Source: Atrina japonica
Taxonomy: Eukaryota > Mollusca > Bivalvia > Pterioida > Pinnidae
Direction of reading: 5' to 3'
DNA length: 64,000 bases
NCBI GenBank assembly: GCA_030159075.1
Contig: BROG01000820.1
Location: 62,001-126,000, forward strand
Positions 1 through 12,400 of the stretch are shown here, in pieces. How positions within the stretch are numbered: the stretch's first letter is position 1; each line of letters begins with the position of its first letter. Made by a program: the position numbers and the translations under genes. The notes under the pieces were generated by a model, which had not been told where the DNA came from, made no database searches, and was given only the letters and a program-made list of their open reading frames with translations.

Positions 1-423
1 CAATCGGTCATTCTCTTTTTCTTTCATACACTCACGACCCCTTGTGGGATCTTTTGCAGGGGAGTTTTTCAACCGTAACAAACTAGTTTTGGTATGGTGG
101 GCTCTGATTTTCCCATGTAGCGGGGTTAAAACAACTTGCAGAGTTCTATTTCTGTTCAGTGGTTTGTTGATAGCAAATTCGAAAGAACTTGTCCGCTTTT
201 TTGGTGGAGAATCCAATGGGAATTTAACAATATCAGAACTCATGGGAGTAAGTATATCGGGACAATTTGATATGCTGGGTAGGCGTCTTATACCTTGAAG
301 TTTGACCCTCTCTTCCTCCAAGTTTTGAACTTTTTCATCTCTGGATGATAATTTCATGTTAGCCAATTCCAAAGCAGCGTTAGCCTCCTGTAGTGTGCTC
401 TGAAGATCCTTCATTGACTCCTT
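1..423 (-). CDS. KIF20A: Kinesin gene exon 17: end of coiled coil and basic tail (truncated by window edge)
   Basis: The acceptor TTTTCAG leads into 141 open codons reaching position 1 in phase 0. The first ~45 residues continue the coiled coil ([20 protein letters not shown]). The remainder is a basic tail with PPKKR, LTPMSS, LTPLHGK and NSPAKDP, i.e. several minimal Ser/Thr-Pro sites and a nuclear-localisation-like cluster. This fits a mitotic kinesin kept nuclear in interphase and phosphorylated in mitosis (inference). A donor-like CAAG|GTATAAG at 294/293 could end the exon early; see findings. Confidence 0.78.
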
Positions 424-3400
424 CTGAAAACAAATATAATGTCAAGATTTTTAGAGGCATCTCAATTTGTATGCAGTGTTCTAGCTGGAGGGTTGAAGTA
501 GTGTGCCCCCACTTCCCATCCCTTTACAACCTCCCTTAGCTGCCCTACTCCTTATTTGTGGACACAGTAGAAACATCAGTGTCTGTGAAGGTTTCAAACT
601 GATATGTCCATATTCAATATTAGAAATCAGGGATTTTCCTACGTCCTAAATTATGGGTCTAGAGTCTGAAAAATTGGGAAAATATACAACAGTTCAACTA
701 AAATAGAAAAACTTAATTTGAGACATTTGATTGAAAATACTTTATTCTTTATTTTGAAATTCCGAATTGGGAATTTTTTTTATATTTTGAGAAAACACAA
801 GCTATTTTTGCATTGGGAATGGGTCCTGTAACTTAATCCAATAATGGCCTTGGAAAATCCCTGCTCAAATAATGTATTATTGTGGTACTAAAACTTATCA
901 TTCAACTCTAGAGCTCTCCTGCACTGTGAGCAGTTATAATGGACATGAAGTATTGAAGTATATGTTTGGTTTACCTGTTGGTTGTATTTTTCATCTAAAT
1001 CAGCAATCGTCTGTTTCAGCTTCTTAATTTCAACTTCTTTCTGCTGAAAGGTCTCCCCGGCCTCTGTCAACATTTCATTCAGATCTGTAATTTCTGTCCC
1101 CTTATTTGGAAAAGGAAAAAATATAAACATAAACAAAATATCTATCTTTATATTCTTTCAGCACAAACAATATTATTTAAAGCCCTAGTGTTTGTGTTCA
1201 GAGATAATATACTGATGGGCCTCTGTCACTGGTTAGAACACGGCACTTTGAACAATTAAATCTCTGGTCAGTGCAGGTTTGAACCCTGCTGGAACCTAAG
1301 CTGATCTTAGTGAGAAAGTTTGCCAGTTTACTTGTGAAAGGCCGGTGGTCTCTTCCCGGAGTACATTGTAACTGGGTTCTCTCCTCCACCATTAAAAACT
1401 GGCTGCCACCATATAGTTACAAATGTCTTTGAAAAATCGTACAAGATTTAACTCGGATCTGGAGTAATTGGATTGATTCCTTTGAACTGAAATGCAAAGT
1501 TGGTTACAAATAAGACCTTTGAATAAAATAGTTATTTTATTAATAAAGTGATGCTTTCTTTGACATGAACTTCCGAAAGCCACATTCTAGGTTTCCTGGG
1601 ACAAACAGTAGAGCCATTGTGACATATTATCAACTAAATGCATACAAAAATGACCGGTTAAAAAGAAACAGCCATGAAACAAACCTGTTCCTTAATTTGT
1701 GATTTGGCCTCTTCTAGCTGACGGGTCAAATTCTCTAACAAAACTGAATTTCCCATGTCACCCGAACAATCTTGACCTGAGGTACTGTGTGTCTGTAGAA
1801 ATACATTTTGAAGCATAAAACTTGAACAAGATGTCGATACAAAATATATATTATAAATGCACAAATACATCAGTATTACAAAAAATGTATCACTTAACAA
1901 GTTAATCTTGTAATTTCACCTGTTAGGCCTTACGTGCCAGTGGGCAATAAGAGGATAGATGAGGCGAGATTAGTAATAGAAAATAGGTATCTGGTTCTAA
2001 TATAAAGGTATATTAGCGGAGAACATATTTATTGTCAGTTCTAATGATGATAAAGCCCCCCCCAAAATAAACAAAATTTAATTAAATTTTCTGAAAGAGC
2101 ACTTGTAATGGGGAAATAGAATAACAAATCTACACCCTTGGTGATTTCAAAGAATTACCTGTTGCTGCTGCAGACTGGACTTTACTTCATCTAATTCTTT
2201 TCTTAGATCCTCCAATTCTTTATCTTTTTTCTAAAAATAGGTAAATTAACCATATTAACAAAATAAATCACATAACTGTATACATGTATAAAAAAAAAAA
2301 ACAAACAAAACAAAAACAGGGACCTTTTTGTGAAAAATCCAAAGTCTCAGGACCACACCTGTGACTTCCACTCATTTGACAAAGATTTAGGACTTGTGAC
2401 CAAATCCAGTCTGGTCTTGATGACTACACTTGTATCATAACTGATCTTTGTAAATGTAGCAGGTCTAGGTTTTCTGAAATGGTCAATATTTTACTTCTAA
2501 ATGTTTGCAGATATGCCTTGAGACTTAAAGGGTATTAGCTGTGGTTTTTCAAAAACATTCTTTACTTCTAAGATTTATATACAATAACAAAAAGAGATAA
2601 ACACAGGCATAAAAATTCTTATATTCCTATACATTTTGTGAAAATTGCTTGAGAAACCCATGTGGAAAGGGCTTGGGTATTGTACCCAGGTGGTCTGAAA
2701 TTTATCTAGCACAGAACCAAAGTAACTGACCTGCACTTTTAACTGTTCCTGATAAAACAGAATGCTGGATACCCACTCGTCATCCTCATCCTCCATTACT
2801 TCCTGTTTCAACGGTTTCGGATTGTTTGCGCTCATTCCATCCATAAGAATTTTGATGCGACGCTCTGCAAAATCCTCCATGATCTGTTCCCTCTCTCGCA
2901 ACCGTTCACTTAAAATATAAAGGGAAATGACATCAGGGATTTTTCACTCTTTTTGGAATGGGGCCCCGAGCCTTTTGAATCGGGAATGTTAGCAACATTT
3001 TATTGAAATAAGAAAAAATACACAAAATAAAAAAATCTCTTCAAATTCATTGTCATTTGACTTAAATTGGGAAATTATGACTGCAAATTGGGAAGAAATG
3101 TATTTTTTTGCTATGGGAATGGGGACTTATTTCAGCCTCCTATGATTGGGTGGAAACATGGCATGCATATACAAATGGGTGTTACACGAAACAAATGAAT
3201 TTATAATCATGATACTTTACTGACCTGAAATCATTTTCCATTTCAACCAGTTGTTGCATCATCTCAGCACACACCTCCTCTCTGATGTTCATCTCCATTA
3301 CTAGTTTTTCCTTGCGCTCACGAGCCACCTCTTGTTCAAGTTGTTTCACCATCTGAATTAATTCCTGTTCATACAGAAATAAAGTATATTAAGACATTCA

Positions 3401-6400
3401 AATTGACAGCGAAGATCTCAACGTCAAGGTCTAATGTCACCAAATTTATATAATACTGCAGCTAAATTGTTATAACATTCCCACTTAAAATAAAGAGTTA
3501 AATTTTAATATGTATTAGTCCGATTAAGATTTCTTGTGATTTTAGGATCTGACCTAGGCAAAATTAAATGAAGAAGTCCTGAAACTAAGCAGCTGGGAAA
3601 AAAAAAAGAAGAAAAAAAAAAGACCGTCGTATTTTCCAATTTACAATAAAATGAAATGTAAATTTCAGATTAATAAACCTATTTTTAGAGTTTCCCAATC
3701 AAATACACTTAGTCTTATCCAACACAAATCAAAACTCTTACACATTTATTATAGACATTGCATGACCGATCAGAGGATCCTAAGTACAAGTGAGAGATTA
3801 CATAGATTTATTTATATTTCTGTCGAGTTGGTAACATATTTATAGGTTCTCAGTTTCTGACCAGACACACTGTCCAGTCAGAAAGGCCAGTGGTATCTCC
3901 ATACTGTGTTAACAGTGATCCGAGTGCAAGGATGACCATCATCACTGAACCATATACATTTGTTACCGACTCAAACATATATATGTATATATTTAAATTG
4001 ACATTAAATGTATGTACTTATTGACATTAAATGTATGTACTTATTGACATTGACATTAAATGTATGTACTTATTGACATTAACTGTATGTACTTATTGAC
4101 ATTGACATTAACTGTATGTACTTACAACAATAGCTTGTCGGTTGTCCTGTTCCTCAAGATCATCGTCGTCATCGTCTGGTAGAGGAATATTTGCTCCTTT
4201 ACTAACCCAAGAATTCATCTTTTTTATCTGACCTGTAACAGGACATCCATCACATCAATATGGTTACTGTTGTTCAGATATTGATGAAGTACATTTGCAT
4301 GGTCTATTTGAGCCAGTGGCTGAGAAAAGAGTCCTTAGGAAATTTTTTTATTTTGGTGGTGGTGGTGGGTTAATATTTTTATGTTTTCAGAAACTTCAGA
4401 AACATATGTTGACTTAAAAATACATAATTTGAGAATAACTGCAGGTGAGAGAAAATCATTTTGTTTCCTGCATGAAAAATCTACAAAATTAGATCCATTA
4501 CATCAAGACATATTTGATTGTTTCCTCACATTTATGTTGTAAGGACCCTTTTCCCAGCTGATGGCTCCTTTATAAAGCATGGTTGATTGCTTTCCTTTAG
4601 GGTTTTTTTTTCCAGCCATACTTAACTTTCCTTTACAATCATAAAAAAATTTCAGTTTCAATACTTTCCATTGTTTAATGAACTTGGTTGCTTATTTATT
4701 GATAATATTTGTCCATTATCACTGTTAATGAATTGCAAATCACATTTTCATATCTTTATAACCATAAACAATTCTGAGACACATTTACAGCCTCCATCCA
4801 GAACATCTCTGCCACTCTTGATTTTCATCCAACAGTGCTTTCTGATTTCTATTGTGACTGTTTATCAGTATAGTTAGAACTCCATTCCCGGGACTAATGA
4901 AACAGATGAACCTAAAATAAAGAAACTGATGGATTGCTTACTTGGTGTGGCCCAACTTATAGATGGCCTAGGTGCTTCTTTAACTGGTTGTTTTGGCCTC
5001 GGTGGTGGAGGTAAAATGCGATGTTTGAAGACCGGTTTCTGGGGAACCACAACCTATCAATACACATGTCAATCAAATATTAATTCATTTCAGGCCTTTT
5101 GATCAATTCTATCATACCCATGTGTAATATGACAAGTGTGTACTGTATGACTGGACATTTTTGCTGTTGTTTAATTTTTCGACATTTTCGATCTTAAATG
5201 AGAAGGCGAAAATAAAATGAGCAAAATTTTCAAGTTAAATAACTGAAGCATTGGTATACATATCATCCATGAAAGTATGGATGTATGGTGATTGAGGGCG
5301 AATTTAAGATGGGTGAATATGTTTCCTGTAATAAACGGACGAAAATATCGAAAACAGCGAAAAATTTCCAGGTATTCAGTAGTTCATTGCTTTCACTAAC
5401 AATGAATCACATCAAATTTTTCTGTACATTATAGAGCTGCAAAAATTAAAAAAATGTCACCTGGATATCATACCTGAAGAATTCTTAATTTACTCTTCTG
5501 TATTGAATAATGACAATTACCATTTCAGAAACTATCTTACATTTTTATTTCAAAGCTGTTTGATTCTTCTGTTTCTTGATCCAGTGGGAGTTCTTTTTTA
5601 TCACCCTAAAGCTGATTTGAGTCCATTAAAGAGACTCGGCCCCAATTGCAAATTATATCTTATTTTCTACCCCAAATTTTATTACAAATTCCTAATTCAG
5701 TCTATTCAAGAATTTACACTTTTTGAAAATGACAATGTGATTGATACATTAAAAAATATGTGATCAGGGGAATTAAAATAAAAAAACTAATTAATAAATC
5801 TGTTGACATTGATAAAATTTTCAGTTCAGACCCCCCCCCCCTTCCCACCCCCATATAAAATTCATGGTATTTTCCACTATTGTAAGGAACCAGTTTCCAG
5901 TCTCAAAAAGTTGACCACCTGTACCCATTTTTCAATTATATACCTGGATCTAGGTTACAACTAAATAATTTCTATTCATATCTTACCCTTTGAATGAGTG
6001 TTGACATAAATCTCTTGGTCATACATTTGGCAAACAGATTTAATAAATGCCATACATGCACCTGAAGATTTTTGTTTTTCTGTATCATAGGTCAATTGTG
6101 CATACCTGTATATCAAATACATCAAGAGTCTGGAAATTGGCTATAGATATATCAAAATATCACTTAAACTACATTGTTTGAACCGTATCTAATTATCATA
6201 CATTAACCAGTTTGTATGTATTACATACCTGTTTAGCTATAGCTGAGAATTTGAAAACATGAAGTGTTTCATCGAACATGCTGGCACACTGGTTGACGTT
6301 GACGATCATATTGGCTTTGCCACGCCCATTAAAGAAATTCTGGAAAAGCCTAGTCAACTTACTATCTCGGAATGGTATTATCTTAGAATTTTCCCTGAAA

Positions 6401-9400
6401 ATGTAACATGATGATATTATAACAATCGTTGACAGACTGTCACCAGGTAAAAGTCAAAATTTCATATTCATGTAAACTTTTTGGTAAATATTTGATGGGG
6501 GGAACATTACTAAATTGAAGAAAAACAAGTTTTTGGTGTTTTATTTCATTGTTGTTTTATATCCCGTCAAGAATTTTTCAATTACTGAGATGATTTCAGT
6601 TATAGGTGAAGTGCCACAAATATGACCTGTGCTATGGACCAACACCAATGCTGTGAGGGTTCTTTAATGTGCCACGCCTTCCACGACATGGCACCCTTGT
6701 TGTCAGTCTCATCCGAAAGACTTGTGTGACTTTCACTTCGTATGATAAGCGTTTGTGGAAGGAACGGTCACTACCATTTTTTAAAGTCTTTGGTATGACC
6801 CAATACCTGGAATCAGACCCAGGATCTTCCGCGTGCGAGTCGAGTGCTTAATCACTGCAAGCTGTCATCAGCTTAGTAAAAAGCTAGAGTGTATGGCACA
6901 CCAGTGTATGTGTTTATATCAAGAGCCCAGAGTCCTAGAGACTATATGCTATTTGGGGCTCTTACATTTTATTTTGGAAATGGGTCCAGGGACAGACAAG
7001 TTTTCTTTATGTTGGGAAAATCACTTAGTAAATTGTGTATGTTTTAAATATAAAGCATCAGAGTTTAATTCAGTTTTATATTTTACATCTGGATGATAGA
7101 TACAGTGTGTTTATACATCAAAATTTAACCACTACTTTGTTACAGTGTAACCTGTACAGTGTGTTTATACATCAGGATTTTCATTTTATTAAAGACGTTT
7201 TATACTTTCCCAATTTTTGGGACCAGCGTGGACACAAAATTTAGGAGGCAAGAAAACCCCTCGTGGCGTTATTAATAATTAAAATGCCTCCTCTTTTGGC
7301 TGGTATGCTTCTGTAAATTATATTCTCATGCCACAGTAAACCACGCAAAGGATGAAATGATACTTTTAATGAGGAAAATAATTTAGAAAATTAACATTGT
7401 AGCAAAACTTTGAAAATGGATGAAAATTTTCATCTCTATCACTATTAATGTAGGTTTACCTCATAAGAGCACACCAGACCACAATGTTTTATGGCGACCA
7501 CTTACTTATGATGCTGATTATAACGCAACATTTCTATACATCTTCCAAGTGTCAAAAGTGAGGTATTGATGTTTCCTGCTTCCTTCAAGCGGTCACCTTG
7601 ACTTTGTGTTTTCGACTGACGTTCTGAACCAGCCAGATCACAAAAACTCAGCCTGAAACGTAGAGCAAAATTGAGTACTCAAAGCTGCTACCTGCCTGAT
7701 GAATTTTATTTTTTAAAATCTGTATAAATCTATGCTAATACACATCCTCAGTGATCAGACTTTGCATTCCAGAATTCTTTTTTGATGATAATACAGAAAA
7801 AAAATTATATTATGTGCCCAGGAAATAATAATAAAAAAAAAAAAAAAAAACATACAAAAAAAAAAAAAAAAAAAAAAACCAACAACAAACCCCCCCCCAA
7901 AAAACCTCACCGAAATAAATTGAAGCATTCTAAGAGTACTGATGAATCAATACATGTCCCGTACCTGTGAAAGCATTAAGTGAATGGTTCAGGAATTACA
8001 AAACTGTAAACTCTTAAAGACAGATTTCCCTAAAAACAATATTTCATTTGAATGTCATGGAAAGAAAAGTCATGGATATATGGTATTGTACTTACATGCT
8101 AACTCTGGCAAAGTTGGGGTCACCTTTATCAACAACTCTCAAAACTTTGATGTTGAAAATGCAGTGACTGAAAAATGAATTCAACATTGTGAAAATAACC
8201 TAATCAAAGACAAAGACTATATTGTTCATGGACATAAAGTGTATACCAAATATACACCAAAAGGATGTTAACCTTGCTTGCCTCAATAATAATAATAATA
8301 AAAAAAAAACAACAACATCAAAATAAAGAATTTACCGTATTCGACCCATTAAGTGGCGAGGGCACTACAAAAACCAGGAAAAGGGGGTGGTGCTTAATGG
8401 GACCAATCAATTTTCAAATTGACATAAAACAGTTAATATTTAGGCACAGTGGTGAAGTTGTTGTTGTTATTACAGAGGATACCTAACAACATAATTCTGT
8501 TGCTTGGGGGCTACAGATAAACTGTTACTTATGGTTTTTCAGGTCCACATCTCCTTATCAATCAGCTAGAAAAGATTCTTGATCATAAGTGAAAAGGGGA
8601 GGGGAGCTTATAGGGACACAGGCGCTTATTGGGTCTAATATGGTACCCCAACAAAATAGGAATATTATATATTTTTGATGGCAAATATGTTACTGATAAA
8701 AATTCATAGAAATTTGTAGAATTAAGGTCATTTGATAGACAAGATTTATATCCAAGGGAAAAGAGATTTTGATCAGCTATTCATTTTGTAAATTTATTTT
8801 GTGTTCTGTTGTTTATTTTATTAAACATAATCCTATTTCTTAGTTCTGTACCTTCTAGATGACTGATGATTTAACTTTGTACAAGCCACCTGTAGGTTTC
8901 TCTTTCCAATTGTTAGTAACTTGTATGCTTCGTCAGCATTGAAAACACAGACTTCCCTCAACCCTGAAAGGAGAAAAAAAAAAGTTTAACGTTGAAGCCA
9001 ACCACATTTGTTATCCATCAGGGTTATTCGAGAAAAACGCATCTCTTGGGGCAGAACACCCATCAATATAAACTTGTCTTGGCAGGGGTTAAAATTGCAT
9101 TGTCAAATTTCTTGGTTTGGGGTGTGAATTAGGAAATGGTATGTTTTTGGGGTGAGGTTAACACCAATTTTGTAGATACCATTAATATCTATCCGTCTTA
9201 CAAACTAACATGTATAAAATGTAAATATATATCAAATTAATCCACTTAACATTAAGATGTGGAATCTGACATTAAAGAGCATATAAGGTACAAGGATGTA
9301 AATGACCAATCCTGTTTCAATACGTATACATTGTCCTGACAATTGTATTGCAATATAAAGCTGAAACAATTGGATTTAATCTTATCCATAATAAGGAAAA

Positions 9401-12400
9401 ATACATTGTTTTCCCCCCAATTTGATGAAAAAACTTCCCAATTTGGTGTGGAAGCCATAACTGTAACGAAAAATAAATTAATGTAAGGGAAAATTGCATT
9501 AAAAAAAAATTATTCCATTACATTTAGATTTCCATGTGTGCAAACAGTTTTCCCCAATACGACACAAATTTTAGTCAAAATTCCCAAATTGTCCCCAATG
9601 GCATTTTCCCAAAATTGACAGAAAACGGCCTGAAAGTAACATCTGGGTGAGGGTCAGCATAACAACATTATCTCTATGGGACTTGAACACACTGTATAAC
9701 CAAGCACCATTCAGAACAAACCCATTTAATCTATAATTCAGTAAGTTTCAGATCTATTGTGTTTAATTATACACTTCAGATTTAAACCGTGTCCAATATC
9801 TTACGCATGAATTTGCTCGCATATCCATAGATTTTTACGTGTAAAATACACAAATACGATGCTTATCTGCAGCAATGAAGTTACTGCAATATAATTGGAA
9901 TCTGCAGTAGGTACAATCGAAAACTCAGTACCTTTAATGTATGGGCTCCCATTTCTATCATCACTGAGTTTCAGAACCGGCCTCCTGGAATTCTTTTTCT
10001 TGGAGACGGGCTGTAACAAATCAAATATTTGCTCGTTGTAAATTTCGGCGAAACTGACCCACACTGAGAAGCGTATTTGACCTTGATCAGCCACACTCAC
10101 TGCCGTGTCTTCCCTTACACGGTTCTCCAACGCCGTAAACAACTCTCCGCTTTCCAGAGAATCTGAAACAAACCAAATCATTTGAGAATTTCCAAGAAAT
10201 ATAATCATATATCTTCCAAAGGACAAACCAGAGATTTTCCACCTTATCATAGGGGCTGACAAAAGCCCCCATTCCCAATGCAAAAAATAAAATAAAATTG
10301 CATTTCCCCCAAAATTTGCAGTCAAAGTTTCCCAATTGTCATATACAATGAATCTGAGATTCTTTAATTTTTTCACAGTGTATTTTTGGATTTCCCAATT
10401 TCAATAAAATGTTACTAAAATTCCTAGTTCAAAAGCCCCACGCCCCATTCGAAAGAGTGTGGAAAATCTCTGCAGATAACTTGAAATCTGCGAAGTTTAT
10501 TTTAAGAATATAGGCAAATTTTGATTTACCTTCCCCAATTTTGAAAAAATTCCCCATTCAACCTTATGAGAAAATGTGCTACATATATATCTGATTTTAA
10601 TAAAATCAACTAAAAGTTTTCTGTTGCAAATTTGTAGATTCAACGTGAAATAAAAATGAAATAATCATTGTACACGGCCATGTCTTCCAGATTCTAGCAT
10701 TCAAATGCATGAAATTTTACCAACTGAAATTCCAAAATGTTCAGAAAAAGTCAATAAATTTCCCAATCACTGTAGAAAAATGATAAAGAAACTATATCTT
10801 TTGGATGTATCTTCGAGGTGACAGCAGAAAATATTAACTCATCCACCCCTGTGGTCACATTTAGACTCAACCATATCAATAAATAGTATGGTCCACTGTC
10901 ATAATTCAGGAGTGAACAAGTTCTTCATATTGCATGTATAATTATTATAAATTATACTGATTCTAAAACATACATCCCTGAATTCTGACAGTAAACTTAA
11001 CCATTCTTTGAAATCCGTAGACCAAAATGTGACTTTGTTGAGTTAACATAAATTACCTTTATTTTGTGCAATAGAAATATTGGAACTTTCAGAGCATGTT
11101 GTAGTGTTGGTACCCTGTGATATAGTTGACATGTCGGATGCGTCATCTCCGAGTAAACTCATCACATCGGGGTCCTGCAAAACAAGATGAAATATGATCA
11201 TTTGCTGACCTGATCTGTTATTTTCAAAAACACACAGGCATAAATTTGTGTCAGGACATAATTGAAAATTTAGTGTTAACAAGATATGTTTTTGAAACAC
11301 AAATGCCCCAGGTCCCAACAAATTTCTATGCTGGTTACTGTATCACAATCCAAACTTTTAATATTGCAATGTCCAACATTCAATTCAATCATTAGAGCTA
11401 TCAATTTGCAAAATAAGTACATCAGCCCTTTCAACCCCAAAGTATCTATGAAGTATGCTCTTTTCTATTGTCTCAGACCAGTATATTATAAGGGATTTTC
11501 CTATCTACTAAATTCTGAGTCCAGGGTCATAAAAAAAAAAAACTGGGAAAAATATACAACATTTAAACAGAAACAGAAAAGCTTTTCAAAAATACTTAAT
11601 TATTTATTTTGAAAACCAAAGTTGTGAATTTTCGTATATTTTGGGGGAAAATACAAGCCATTTTTGCATTGGGAGGGGTCCTGTAACCGGACCCCCAAAA
11701 TGGCCTAGGAAGATCCCTGACTACGTTTTGTAGTGTTGGAAGGGTGAAACTTTTTAGTCAGTTAAACTTCTTGTTCAGAGGCACGTTTTATCAAGAAGTT
11801 GTAATTCCTTAGTTGTAAGTCTTAAGTTATTTAATCTTAAAACAAAATTTAGGACCATTTAATCAAAGCTACCCTAAGTCAAGTCTTAATGTATTTTTTA
11901 AGTAAGATCTTGAAAGTTTATAAATACAGGGAATTTCTACCCTATCATATGGGGCCGCAATACAAAATCAACGCATTTCCCCCAATTTTCAGTCAAAATT
12001 TCCCAATTGAAGTCAAATCACAAAGAATTTTTAGATATTCTTGTATTTTCACATAGTTTTGTATATTTCTGGATTTCCCAATTTCAATGAAATGTAGCTA
12101 AAATTCCCAATTCAAAAGGCCCAGGCCCCATTCCCAAAAGTATGTGTAAAATCCCTGGAATACTTTTACCTGCTACATCTACAAATATAAATCATGATAC
12201 ATAAAAAAATAATTTAGGTCTATGCACAGCCTCTGGGTAGTCATAAAGATCTGATCTAATTTGGTCGTATGTCACAAGTCCAAATTCTTTGTAAAACGGT
12301 TGCAAGTCCTAAGACCAAGTCTAAGACTTAGGACCTTTCATAAAACGGGGCCCTGGAAAGTCTTCTCCTTTTTTTAAAATCTCACCTCATCACAACTCAT

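Noticed and set aside
9801..10376. Single 191-codon frame as a gene
   Set aside because: Only the middle (10162-9932) is exon 5 of the kinesin. The flanks are intron and a MITE that happen to be open.
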